From contig JAZAYU010000034.1 in the NCBI GenBank assembly GCA_038501625.1, forward strand, positions 1 to 64,000: 64,000 bases of DNA, given 5' to 3'. Shown piece by piece: positions 39,446 through 54,400 of the stretch (the first letter of the stretch is position 1; each line of letters opens with the position of its first letter). The DNA is from Corbicula japonica. Taxonomy: Eukaryota; Mollusca; Bivalvia; Venerida; Cyrenidae. Under the pieces are notes generated by a model. It searched no databases, was not told the origin of the DNA, and was given only the letters and a program-made list of their open reading frames with translations. A program made the translations under genes and the position numbers.

Positions 39446-42400
39446 CTGAAAATAAACATTTGGTATAATTGAGCATCAGCTTCCCAGTAGTAATTGAGAA
39501 CTGGTTTGTAGGGAGACCATATTTTTCAAGCCAAGTTCTACAATTTTTTAATTAGAAAATGAGAGGTTTGAACCTTTTTGACACCAATAATATTATCACA
39601 AGTAGGGATCCTAAGATTTCAAAACTACATTTAAATGTACTATAGCATTGCCTGACAAGAGCATGGCATACTAAATACATTACTGAATTATCATGAAATT
39701 GACAATTTTAGCGATTCCATTTTGATCTGCTTCCCTTAGCACTTGTAACCATGCCGATTCCATTCCAATTCCGATCCTATTCCTCTTCGATTGCACTCCA
39801 ATTCTTTCATTCGTTACGATGCACACCAAACGATCTTTTCAATCCGTTTCTTCTGTTCCAATTTTTTCATTCAGTATCAAGCAACACCTGATACCGAAGG
39901 AAAGTTTTTAAAAATGATTTTATGATGCACAATACTATGAATTCATAAACCCAAGGAAGATTAACACACAGTCCTTATTCTTGTTTGAATGTGAGGAAAT
40001 GTTTTAAAGAAATAAATTTGTATGGTTATGCATATAAACTTTACATAAATCTTTTGACTGGATATTTCTTCACTTCACTTTAATTATCAGTTTTATTTAA
40101 TTATACCGTATATACTCAGTTATAAGGCGATCTGCTCATAAGACTGGCCTACTACTTTGCCTCCTCTTAATGGCCAGATTTAAATAGTTCATATCTGTTA
40201 TTGAGAAACTGTTAAAAAATGAGGCCTTGTAGATCGCACTTAAAAGACGAGTCTCCTACTTTTAAGGCTATTTTCCAAGGAAAAATCCCCGCCTTATAAC
40301 CAAGTATATACGGTAGTTAATAACAGAAACCTTTTAATTATTGTCAGAATTTACGGTCGTTTACATAAGGATCATTAAAAGGATTGGTATAAGTGATTCG
40401 GAGTGCTACTATATAATATCTAACAAATAAGTTATTTAATTTAATAGTAGTGATCCGCTCCTATTCGGTCAAAACGCTCCGGTCTTTCCGCTTCTAGCAA
40501 TCCAAATGCTCAATCAGATACATTTCGATTGCATTCCATTTCCAATTTGATTCCACTCTGATTGCGCTCCTACTCAGATCGATTTGCGTTCCATTTCCAT
40601 TCCACTTGTGAGCCGGTTGTTAATTTCATGATTTTCAGTACTGTACCATGCTCACTAATATAAACTGTAGAAACTTGATGTAAAGCTATAATATGGTACA
40701 AGGCATACACTATTCTTTGAAAAGTTGAGCTAAGCAATTGTTAAATGAATTAGATCACTGGAATATGGACCTTTCAAGTTTTCTGTGCATTTTCGAAATC
40801 TGTATATTTAGGTGGTCCTGTCCAGTTATACATCCCAATTTGGATCAGAAAAATGCATGATTATGTAGGAAAAGCGTTCTTAATAAAACAACGAACAGAC
40901 TTGGCCCTGATAATAAGTCCATTTTCCCATGGTGCTGCTCATAACTTACTTTTGGAATGTGTAGTTACTGCATCATCTGGGATTGTAGGCTCTGCTACAG
41001 TATCTTCATTATCAGTCACGTTTTGCAAGTTGGACACTTCATCCTCGTCCACATCATCTTTGTCGCTTTCTCCTTCATCACTCAAGTCAGAATCTAAAGA
41101 ATTATAAATGAATGAACAGTGTTTTTTTCAAAACTATTCTAAGAATAGAGTTGTGGCCTGTTTAAACCTAACATCCCTCTTACAAAGCATAACAACCAAG
41201 ATTTTCAACAGTTCAGGCATTGTTGTGCCTAGACTGTTTTTCAGCCTGACATTTCTATTCTTTTCATAAATAGACCTGTCTATTTTTATGAATAATTACA
41301 AGGGCTACAGATTGGAATTAGAACATCATATTTGAAGTAAATATTTTAACAGTTCCCCATTTTGGTGTGCATGTGTAGTTGAAGTTCCCCAGTTTGTAAG
41401 TAATATTTAAACGTGTTTTTTTAAACTTTCAGAATGCATTACAAGTGTAATCATACATGTTAAAGGATGTTTAAATTCACCTACAATATCAACGACAATC
41501 AGATGCAGGTAACTGCATACTACATATAAAAAAGGGGCATAACTCTGACAGTTATATTTACGGTTATGTGCCTCTCTATAATGGGTTCTCCTTTAAGATA
41601 GTTAAGAACTATTCCAAGTTTGAAGTGAATACCTTTGATAGTCTTTGAGAAAAGGACAACAACAAAAACCTAACTAAAGCAGAATAGCTAGTCATGACAA
41701 TTGCTTTTTTTAAGTCGACTTAAAAATGAAACACAAAACAATTTCAATTAGCTTGAGCAAAACATTCTAAAGAACAGTATTGCTGAATTTAGATGAATAC
41801 AATGCCCTAAAATCAATTCTTGCATTATATAGTACAGCCTGTTCAAACGGAAGTAACGACAATCATGAGGTCATATTACACTTTTGGAGTAAATTGGACT
41901 CGTTGAATTACTAATTTATTGTGCCTTTAATACCCGACAATGAAATAATTGGAAATTGTGGTAAACTTACTATAGTTCAACCCAAACACAATTATTCTGT
42001 CTCCAAAAGCAAAAGTAATCAGTAACCTAATATACAGTGTGCTCCTACCATATTGTCTTTCATCACAAGCCTTACATTTCAAATGCATTTTGACTGGTGC
42101 TAAAAACTTTTAAGAAATTCTGAATTTGATGCATTTCTAGAGCATTCTGGTGTATTTTGGTTAGAGACATTCTGATGTATTTTGGTTAGCCATGTTGCCA
42201 GCTCAAACCAATGTTAAAAAAGAATTAAATAAACTTCATAAACAACTTATAGGATGTTAAACATTGCATCTCAACTCAAAATTTAAATCTGTACAAATTC
42301 AAAGTAATCTTTTCTGTAGTGGATACACACCTTCAACAGCATCTCCTGGTTCAACTTCATCCAGGTTTCTTCCCTTCTGAATCTCTCCTTTTTCCAGCAT

Positions 42401-45400
42401 GAGCAGAAGTTTGGAAACCTTAGCAACTTGTACAGTTGCCTCTGGGAGTCTGTAATACTCTCTGTGTACTCGTATGTCATGCCCTAAAAACTGAGCCAGG
42501 ATGTCCATCTCATTCTCCTTCAGGTTCATTATCTGTGACAGTGTGGCCAGTTGTTTGCGCAGTTTGATGCTTCTTAATCTTTTCGGTTCAACAGCTCCAC
42601 AGAGAGTAGCAAATTTTCGTAAACAGTCTGTACCTCTAAGATGTCCACTAGAATTAAGGCATGGGAACAAGTACTGATTGGGCACACACATTATACTGTC
42701 CCGTTTTTCGATCAAGATGTCCAAATTTCTTTTCACTGTTGGTGGAATCATTAATGCAACAGTTCTGTTTCTTTTTCCTGCTAACTCTAACCGAGTCATT
42801 GACTTACACAAAGATAGCTCAAACGCTGATAATGTCTTCTCAACTGCTGGCTCTGAAGGAGCAAGAGAATGGTTGGAATAGTTGTCAACAGTCAATTTTG
42901 AGACTTCACCTGCTCGTCTCCTGTTAAAGACTATCAAATGAACCAATGATAGTTCTGCAAGTTCAGCCCAAGCCAATTTTCTCTGTTCAACGTCAATGGC
43001 TGATTTTATAATGTTGTACCTCTCTTCACTCTCTCTACTCAAGTATTCCATAAGCAACTTTACATCATCTGAGAATGGCAGCAGATTATTCTTACTATTT
43101 CTTTTACTTTCCAATAAAGTTTTCCGAGCATTACTATTAATTTCTTCATCCCAGTCAGTGGTCATCAAAGTTTTCATATTCTCACATGATTGGACAAGAT
43201 CTGAGTTGTGGGTCTCTAAACCCTGCCTAATACCAATGTTTAAGCACTTTACAAAAACCTCCCCAATTTTGACAGCAAGGGAAGGGATCCCATATCTGTT
43301 TGTATTCTCATCAAACATTGCAATGCTACGAGCAGCTTTGACCAATAAGGTGAAATGTGAGGGATCGAAAAAATCGATCAACTTAGCATTCTCGTTTTTG
43401 CTTTGATTTCTTAATTCGATCAACAGCCTGCCAGCTACTCTGAGTTTCTGGCGAATGTAGTTATGCTGGTCTGGATCTTGTGCATATCGTTTCACCTGCT
43501 TCTCTCCCAATTTAAGAATCAACTGATCACTCTTTGCAACCCTTCCAATTTTGTCAGTCTTCATGCTTTCAAGTATTTCTAAAAGTTTTTCACCAATTTC
43601 TTCATTATGCGGAAGCAGCATATTGCTAGCCGCCTTTTCACTCCCGCGGAATTTTACGGTCGCTTTATCTGCAAACTTACAATTTCTTTTGTGACGCCAC
43701 AGTTCATCTTTAACATGCCACTCATAACAGTACTGACATGGACCATAGTCACTAACATCCCTCTTTTCTTGATTCTTCCTAACTCTGTAACTAACTGCAA
43801 GTTCCTCTGTTGTTGTTGAAACATTGTGCAAATGATTGCCCATATTTCTTATTTTTTCATATCTTAATGTTTGTTGCTCTTTATTTTCTTCGTTCAACAT
43901 ATCCATTACCTCTTTCTCATCTTTATGTATTCTAATTATATGTTTCTTCAGTTTTGTTTGGGGCTTTGTACAGAACAAGCAGTAAAATTTCTTGTCATAT
44001 ACTCTGTATGTAGAGTTCTTTGTTTCCGGTACACGTTTTTTAACTTGATGGTTGCTGGATGTTACAAATGGTATAATTATTGACTCTGAATCATTATTTC
44101 CAGCACTGTCACCAACTTCTGTAGTCTCCTACAAACACAAGAAACCATAAAAATTATCAAGATGGTGCTTGTTTTGATAGAGTAGAAAACCTAATAGCTG
44201 CACATTACACAAGCATTAAAAATTCCCCATGTTACCTGATTGTGCAATTATTAAGTGCCCATATGAAGGGGCTCACTTTTCCTGGCATGTTTGGATAACT
44301 TCTACATAAACATTCCTAATGATCAGGTTGAACACCTTGTCAAAACATTCTGATTAAAACCATGTGATAGTGATACAGTAATTTACAGAAGTAATACTAC
44401 CAGACAAACACAGCAACATTGGGAGATGTTGAAAGCTATGATACTGTGCAGTGTCGGTGAAGTAGCGCGACTATATTAGGTAACACTTGTCAAATAATAC
44501 TCTAGATACGTAGATTAATTATAAATGTGCAGATTTTAGACGAAATAAATTTAACTAAACTAAAAACAAGAGTTTTCGCCATAGGATGACACATGACCCC
44601 GATGGTACTTTTGACAAAGATATAGACTGGACACACCCATCAATGCACTAATGAAATATGACCTTTAAAGACTAAGTGTGACCTTGCCCTTTGAGCTACG
44701 GACCTGGGTCTTGTGCGCAACACGTCGTCTTACTGTGCCGCACATTTATGCGTTGTTTCTTGAAAATTCATCCATGGATGACAAAGATATGGACCGGACA
44801 CGTCCATCAATGCACTATCATGAAATATGACCTTTAACATCTACTTGTGACCTTGACCTTTGAGCAAAAGACCTGGGTCTTGCATGCAACATGTTGTCTT
44901 ACTGTGCCACACATTCATGCCAGGTTATGTGAACTCAATCCATGGATGACAAAGATATGGACTAGTCACGCCCATCAATGCACCATCATGAAAAATGACC
45001 TTTAATGTCTGTGTCCTTGACCTTTGAGCTACGGACCTAGATCTTGGGCACGACACGTCATCATACTGTGGTACACATTCATGCCAAGTAATATAATCAC
45101 CTTTATTTTCGATCATTGTATTCCAAAAAATATGAATCCAGTCCATAATTTTGCATTATCTTGTTTCAAAGAAAAGCTACTATTAGTACTAACCATCGCA
45201 TCAGCATTCGGAGGCAACACTTCTGACTCAGAATCCGAAACAACAGACTCGGAATTTGACTCATCTATCTCTGATTCTGTTGGCTTGTATTCATCACCAG
45301 AGTCCTGGTAAACAAAAAAAACACATCAATAAAAATTAAAACTGGTAAATATTTATATAAATATTAAAACGGGTAAATATTCATAATCTAAACAAGGGCT

Positions 45401-48400
45401 GTCTGTACCACAACACACTATTTTCAATTCTTGTCACTAAAACAATTTTAAGTCTTAATGAAAAAACTTTAACCAAATATTAAAGTTATGATTATACAGC
45501 AGCATAATTAACTCAATTTGCAGTGGGGAAAAAAAATTTCACTTACTAGGTATGACTCCAAATCTTGAATATCTGATTCACAATCAGATACAGATACTGC
45601 TGGCTCAGAGTCAAGTTTGCCATGGAAGTGCTGAAAACATATATTTGCAAACGTCATGTCAGGAATTTAAAGTCTTTAAATTCTTATTTTCAAACATATT
45701 TCCCATTTAGCGATCTACATTTATGTATGTGATTATCCGAGTTCCCCATTTAGCTATCCACAAGTGTGTAAACAGTGTATGTATATGAAGTTCCCCATTA
45801 TGTATTTTGTTTTGTATTTTTATTGTGTTAACAAGTTTAGAAAAACTGACCACACATGTTGAAAATACCGTATTTTCACTCAGTTCTTGGGCCATAATGC
45901 CTCTGATACTGAATGATTCAACAAAGAAAATCCCAGGCACAAAACTTTATATGCTGATTAATATTCCTTTAATAACATTATCACTGTACATCAAACACTT
46001 TTGGAGCTACACACAACAAGCTGAAAATACCATAAATTTGATCATGTCAGATGCACAAATCTAGTATCACTGGATGAAAACCCATGTCACAATTACTGTT
46101 ATAGACCAAGATTCCAGAAAAATATTTTGGAAATATTGTTGGAGCTACACATGACAAGTTGAAATTAGCAAGGTTTTGCTCAAATCCACAAGCAAAACTC
46201 CAGGTACATAGCTATGCCTGACAAATATTTCTGTTTATGTTGAGTTTAATTGAAATCAAACAAGTTGTTTCAAAGAAAAAATTACGAAAGTTAATACATG
46301 TACGATGAAAAAAATAATCCATGTTTACAATTGCTATGAACAACGCTGATATACTGTTTTGAACATCACATTTTTAAATGCATGGGATGCTTGTTTATTA
46401 CAACAAACGCCGATCGTGGTAAATTCAAACGTCGTGTGCCGCTAAAAAATCTATTGCCGTTGGTATATAAATGAAATTTTCCTTCTACAGCTCGAAAATC
46501 ATGGGAGGTTGTAGGATAACGCCGACAAGAAAGTATGCCAAAAGGGAGGAATGGTCTGAGGGTCGGGAAAGTGAATGGTGCTGTACGTGGAGACCGAAAG
46601 TCGGGCAATTTTGGCGCCAATGTCCAATTGGGATTTTGAAATTTTAGAAACACTGTTGATAAGCTATTGTGACAAGTGATTTTAAAATTCAGCTGCTGAA
46701 GACAATGTTATGGTCGGGACAATTACGCAATTTAAGCAACACTTGACATTCAAACTCCGACTGTGACCTTGACAAACCATAGTTTTTTTCAAAATTCATT
46801 CAGAAATGAGTGTCCATTTTTGATCTTTGACTTCCAAGTGTGATCTTGAACAGACCTGCGTCGTGTACATGACACATTGCCAATTTGTCTGAAGAAGAAA
46901 TTTCTGCAAAACAATTTCACAATCTACCCAGAAATGACAGAGTCATTGACTGGACACAAAGCCATGAATTTAATCCAAAAAGACATTTGCAAAATATCAT
47001 GGTAATGTAGCCTATTATATCTTTAATTTCAATAATTTTACCTGTTCCTTTTCCCTGTAAATGGCCTTCATCTTATGTTCAACATTCGCATCCACTGAAA
47101 ATCCTGTCTTGACCTCCTTATATGGGGCACAGACCTCAATGGTTGGTGTATTAATGTTGTTAGACTGATCATTGATGTCCACTGATGCAGCATAAATTTC
47201 TACAGATGGGTCATTAATGTCCATGGATAAAGCATTCATGTCTACAGATGGCGCACAGGTGTCCATAGATGGGGCACCGAGGTCCACTGATGTGGCATTT
47301 ATTTCCACGGATAAAGCATTCATGTCTACAGATTGGGCACAGGTGTCCACAGATGGGGCAATGATGTCCACCGATTTGGAATTAATGTCCATGGATAAAG
47401 CATTCACGTCTACAGATTGGGCACTGGTGTCCATGGATGGGGCACGGACGTCCACCCATGTGGCATTAATGTCCACGGAAAAAGCATTTATGTCTACAGA
47501 TGGGGCACAGGTGTCCACGGATGGGGTACTGACATCCACAGATGAGGCATCTTTTGGAGTTAAACTGTAATGAAAATTAAGTTATTTTAAGTCTTCAAAC
47601 TGACTGATAAAAATCAAAATGTAATGATGGCAATATATTGCTCAACTGAAATTGACTGACTACTGTTGAAAGAGTATAATAAAACTGTCAACTGGAACAT
47701 CCTTGTTTTTACATAACATGATCTGTATTCAAACTTGACCTAGATATTGACATTCTGTCCAAGTTTCCTGACAATCGAATGAAAAATGTAGCCTCTATTG
47801 TGTACAGATTTTTTTCAAAGATTTGACAAAGTAGCCTAGCTTTTGATCAGACATTTACTTGTTCAATCTAGGCCCAGATTTCAACAAAATTAACATTCTG
47901 ACCAAGGTCTATCAAAATAATTGGATCAAAAAGCAATTTCATGTATAATAGCAAATTGTTGACAATAACATCAGACAGTTTCTCAAGCGCTCATCATGGG
48001 CACTTCATGCTCAGCCAGTTAACAAGGTTACCAGTGACACCAATGACCCTCCATGTTGTGTGCTGGAGACAGGAATTGTACATGGTTAAGTAAATCATTG
48101 TATGTGACATACTGGGTACAGACATAGCAAATATGTTACATTATACCAGTTGAAATGATAAAAAAGACTAACGGGATAACATCAAATTATTTATACTAGG
48201 GTTATGGGTTTTGTGCTAGAGTTATAGGTCCTGTGCACTGCACTCTCTCTCATTGCCACCTATTCACATTTTATGTTTGAAGTCAATCCCTGCAAAAGAT
48301 TCCAAAAATATAGTCTGACAATATGACAGACGGACAGACAGACAAATCACAGACTATATGCAATCCATTGGATCAGGAACATGGCAAATAGCATATTTAT

Positions 48401-51400
48401 CCACTGTAGTGTAGTATCTGTCTGAATGAAAGTGTACAATATATGTTTCAGAGCAAACTATTTACACATATCTTCAGATTCTGATGATAAAGTGTAGGTG
48501 TATGCAACATAAATTTTGTATGCATTGGTCAACACATTGTGTAGTTGTGTTGCCTTGGACTTACACTGTATCATACACTGTACACTAATATAAATAAAGT
48601 GTAGAATATAATGGAGCGAACTATTTCCATATTTCTTCTGATATTGGGATATTGAAATCATTTAATTTGTTTCGAAACTACAAAAATCACCACTTAGAGC
48701 TTTGTCTCTACTTTCAAGCATCAACTTATCCTAAGGGCAAAAGAAATTTTGCAATACCCAATTAAATGGAGCCGTTCTCTTTCAACATCAAATGGGTCAT
48801 CATCTTCGTCATTGTCTTCACTAGAGCCATCTGTAAAAATAAAATTATTATCAAGATTTTTTTTTGCCCAAATATGTTTAGATCTGTCTGTAAATCACAT
48901 TCCTCTGAAGGTAGAACTGCAAAAGCATGGGAATGTTTTCAAAATAGTCTAATATTTTGAATCCTAAAGTTAACAAAGGCTATTTAAAACTAGGAAGCTC
49001 TTTAAAGAGGTATGACCTATTTAGGTCAAATTATTTTCTTTTATCAAAACATCAACAATGCGCCCACTATGTATAGAAAAATAAATAAAATACAGCTTAA
49101 CTGTCCTGAAGAACATTCAATGTAAAATAGACTTGCGGACAGTTTATCTAAAAAGTCGCATAAATTGTTTCCATGCATTTATTGTTCAACAACGTTTTCA
49201 AGAGTATTAAAAGTTTTACGGCACCAGAGTATAATTTGAAACTGAAAATTTGCAAACAACGAACGAGATATATGTTTTAAGAATAGTTATAATACTCATA
49301 AGCATCGGTGTTTACCCTTTACTCAACATATACGCTTTTAAAAGCATGTGCGACCAGTGTAGATCCAGATCTGTCAGCTCATCTGATCTGGATCTGCACT
49401 GATCACACCTTGGTCAGCAATAACCTAATGAATCTATAAGCGAACAGTGTAGATCCTGTTCAGAAGGCACGAATATAACACAACTTCAACGTCTACAGTT
49501 TTTAATCAATGTTTTTTATTCAAAACTCTTGAAACACAAACATAAGTCTTTCTCCAATGATAACCCAAAGAACAACTTTCTTCAATGATAACCCAAACAA
49601 CATAACTTTTACCTGATTTGTTGTCTGTCTGTACAAACCACATAAAATACAAATTTAAGGACTTGTTCATTTTAATTACTAGGCTTCTTTGAAAAAGTGG
49701 GGATTATGTGATGTAATTGTCTTCTATGTCAGATTGAAAGTGTTACAATTGATCTTGTTGAGAAGTTTTGTGTATGGTTAGGGCAGGGCACAACATTTAG
49801 GAATTTAATCTGACTTCCCAGACTAGGCATTTACTAATGTAAATAAACCATCAGTGCACTTTAAAAGCAGTTGTCATTAAAAATTGTGTCAGCACTTTTG
49901 ATTAGTATATATTCACAACTCTTAAAGAATTTAATCTGACCCCCGAGGATGCAACTTTAGGTGGGTCACTTACTCAAAATGGTACATCTTCAACACAAGT
50001 TTAAAAAAATTGTCGTAGAGGCACAGACAAGTGTAAGCACCAGTAGTCTTCTTTAGTAAGTTTCTGCTTTTGATCATGGGGTCAAATATCCAATCACTAG
50101 GTCAGAAGTTTGTTTGATGATGGATGCACTGTTAAATGCACCCCACATACTTCATGATTCTTTCATCATATAAAACAAGTACCTGATTTCTCCAAAACAA
50201 ATTTGACGAGTCGTCCCCATAGTCATATCTTATCTCTTCCCCCAATTCAATATCGCGTGTTGCAAATAAACACAGTCGAGGGTAGCCATTTATTAACATT
50301 TTTTTCATTTTGGAGTTATTGTCCTTCGTGCCTTCCTCCCCATCATTGACATAACTGCATAGACCTTCTTTGGTGGACCCATCAATCCTGTGAACATAAT
50401 AAATAATTGTAATAATAATAAATAAGTATTTACTTTCAATATAGTTCTCCCAAATATTCTATGCATTCAGTGGCACAAGAAACGACAAACAAAGCATAAA
50501 ATTACGCATAATATGGTGAAAATAAACAAGAGCCCCACAATGGCATTAAAACATGAAACAATATCTAACTTGGTCTAAATTTCAAGGTGACAATCATTCT
50601 GACCTAGATCTTAAGCAAACAAGTTTTTGATCAAACATGACTTCATTCTTGACTTTAATATTGTTAAAACAAGCACAGAACTCACGCTGTCAGTAACCAT
50701 TATTGTCATTTACGATTATTTTATTTCAATGGCAAATATTTTTTTCATTTTGGCAATATAAACTTGCAATTTTTTAATAGCTATCTAGCATATAAAGCTA
50801 TTTTTTTTTAGAACAGTTTCAGTTTCCTGATGAAAAACTGAATTGCATATGTAATTGCTGTTTTTTTATTATCTGCAAAACAGATTATAAACTGACCTGA
50901 TTGTTGATGATTTCAAAATATCTTTAATCAGAATACAGGTTATAGATCTATCTCTTTTTATTCATAAATGCAACTGTTTGAATTTGTTTTAATTGAGAAA
51001 ATCTATTTTTCTGAAATTCAATAATTAGAAAAAAAATGACTGCACATACTGAAATATTATATTATTTTAAGATTTTTTACAAGGACTATTTTGACAAAAT
51101 AATATCTGTTTTGTACGTCAAACCCAGAAATAATTGGGGAAACACAGTCTTGACCATTATGGGAAAGCCCATAAAATCAATATTTGCATGAATACTGTCA
51201 TTCGTGTAAGTAAAAATGTTCTCATGCATTAAAAGTTAGTATTTATTGAAACAAGAGTGCCAAACTGACACAAAATACGCCCGTCAAAATGCTGATCATC
51301 AAAGTTGCGTAACGATGAAAATAATTCGACTTGGAGAGCAGATACTGCTAATTCAGTTTTTGGACAAACAACATATGCCAAGTTTGATAAAGACCGGATG

Positions 51401-54400
51401 AAAACTCTTTGACTTGGAGAGCGTGGACAATTCAAGGGCCATAATTCAGGAGTGCCTGGGGGGATTTGGCTGGTTATAGAACTTGGTCGAGATATTATGC
51501 CCACCAACATATTCACCAAGTTTGTTAAAGACCGGATGAAAACTCTTTGACTAAGAGAGCGGAAACCCAAATTTTGGACAATTAAAGGGCCATAACTCAG
51601 AAGTGCCTGGGGGGATTTGGCTGGTTATAGAACTTGGTCGAGACATTATGCCCACCAACATATTCACCAAGTTTGATAAAGACCGGATGAAAACTCTTTG
51701 ACTTAGAGAACGGAAACAGTAATTTTGGACAATTCAAGGCCATAATTCAGGAGTGCCTGGGGGGATTTGGCTGGTTATAGAACTTGGTCGAGATATTATG
51801 CCCACCAACATATTCACCAAGTTTGATAAAGATCGGATGAAAACTCTTTGACTTAGAGAGCGGAAACCCCAATTTTGGACAATTAAAGGGCCATAATTCA
51901 GGAGTGCCTGGGGGGATTTGGCTGGTTATCGAACTTGGCCGAGATATTATGCCCACCAACATATTCACCAAGTTTGATAAAGATCAGATGAAAACTCTTT
52001 GACTTAGAGAGCGGAAACCCTGTGGACGACGCCCGCCCGCCTGCCGCAGGTGTTCCCATAATATGTCCCGTTTTTCAAACAGGCGTATAAAAAGCATCAA
52101 AGCCATATTGAAGAAAAGCTGTGTGCCAAATATACATGGCTTCAGAATCCATCAGAATGAAGCATTCTGTTGGGGCCAGCAACTTTTCAAAGCAATCAAG
52201 AAAACATATAAGTTAATATTTTTTCTTTTTATTTTATAAGCATTAGACACAAAAGTTTACATCAGTTTTGGCTATTATTCTGAACAGTTTCAAAAGTTGG
52301 CTATTATTTTTTGGAGGTCAGAGTGAGCCCTGAAAACAAAATTTCACAAAAAGATTAAAAAAATGAAGCCTCAATTGTGTATATAAGTTTATCAAATATC
52401 TGACCCATTGAACTTAGTTTCTGACACAGCTCAACCCAGTTTCAAACTTGGCCTTGATTTTATGTAGACAAACATTCCGACAAATTTTCATTACGATTGG
52501 ATCATAACTGTGGCCATTTAGAATAGAGTGTACACAAACTTATAATGGCGCACACATGCAGACATATGTCCGGATCCAAAATTAAAATACTATACTACAG
52601 GCAAGTGAAATTTGTTGGGCTTAATCAGCCATTAAAATATATGAGCTGCTGAAATATAGCCAACATTGTATGGTTTAATAGAAAACATTAACTACAGAGA
52701 CTTTAATATTTACCATAAGTACTTTCCATTGTGTTTGAAACCAAACAGGTAAGAAGTATTCTTGGGAGGCTTGGCTAACCTCCTTCCCCTATATTCCAGT
52801 AGGAACTCTCCCTTACCAAATCTCCTTGTTGTAAATACTCCAAATCCTACAGACAAAAAATATACAGCATTAATTTACATTCAGAGAATTTATGGTTTAA
52901 ATTTAGCAATACACATTTCGTATGCGAGTTTACTTTCACAAATCAAAATGATAACTACCAATTTTATCAACTTTTATTATTGCATACATAAATGTAAGAA
53001 TGTATTGTTTCATTCACATATCATCATCTTTACTCATCAATCCTCTGCTATTTTGACTTATTGCAGCTGTTGTTAAGTTGGCACTCACTGACACAGATAG
53101 GTATTCCCATTTGCAAAATATTGCTCTACTTTGGGAGGGGTCTACAACCCTAAGAAGGGAAATTTATGTGTCATTTATGCTCAAGGGGAAATTGTGATCA
53201 TAAAATAAATAATCTATTATCATAAGAACTATGTATACGATGTTTACTAAAAGCTATGTCTGCGAGTTTCAACACAGAACTGCAATAATGAGGTCATATC
53301 ATGTAATGTTTATCATCAGGCTGTTAGGTCTGGTTAGGACAAGATGGTCGTGTCCTTTTTCTTGCGAAAGAAAGTAACAGCAGCTCACTTGGACTAGACT
53401 TGTTCTTGCTGTTTAAACATCAATACATGTACCTCTTATTTTGTAAGATACTGTTTGAAATCAAGGTGTTTAAACCTGTTAGAATATATATCCAGTAATC
53501 TGAAGGATTACAGTGCAGGAACTACATATTTAAAAAGAAGAATTATAAGTAGCTCACTTGGCGGAGCCATCACCCTGTAAGTGAAAGGCTCTGGGTTACA
53601 GTCCTGGTCAGGATTAAAAATTTTCTCACCCAGTGACTTTTGGCGCCCAATATGGACGTCAGCATTACATGGTTATTAGTAGTCTCTGTTTCATGTAAAT
53701 GCTTTGATTCTACTCTCTTTCCGATGGCAAATTTCAACATAGAGAAAGTCACCGTGTAGGACTTATTTGGCTGGGGGTACTGGTCCCAGGAACCTCCTTG
53801 ATTTTAGCAATTAGCAAAACCCGAAAATGCCCTTTCCAGGTATAACAACTTGTTTATCAGGTCACAAACATGTTCTGATGATTGTCTTGGCACACCACTC
53901 ACAATAAGCAATGCCTGGAATATTATGTTTTCTTAGCCAGATTTCCCATTTTTGTCACCCAATATTTCGCACTCCGCTAGCCAGTCCCTAATCCATTTGT
54001 AATTTATATCCTTTTCTAGTGATTTGGCATTCCAGTAAATAAATATCAAAAAAAAGGGCAATGTTTCCTGTATAGTTTTCACTATGGAAGTGTAAACAAT
54101 GATAGTGAAGGCTCACCTATATAATCATCAATGTATTTTCTAACCAAGCCATCTTGGTCCAAGCCCGTGTCACACCAAAACTCAGCTGTGGCTGACGGTG
54201 AACATCGTTTCTGAAAAAAAAACACAAGATTATTTTATTGTGCAAGCTCACATTTTCCAGTATATTAATAGAGAAATGCAACACAGGGCTATTTCAGCCT
54301 ATCTCCCAATGAAAAATAGCGACCGGTTTTCCCAATTTCAAGAAAAAAATTCCCAATCTCGGAAAAAAATCCCATTTGAACAGAAATACCTTTTGCATAT

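Noticed and set aside
42661..43406. Plus-strand frames of 67-136 codons opposite exon 11
   Set aside because: Antisense shadows of the recombinase exon, which has domain motifs and splice sites on the minus strand.
46366..46653. 95-codon frame inside intron 8, considered as an alternative first exon
   Set aside because: It begins with GTG, no ATG is well placed, and no donor joins it in phase to exon 9.
51229..51971. Frames of 113 and 74 codons in intron 4
   Set aside because: They are translations of the 180-bp tandem repeat.
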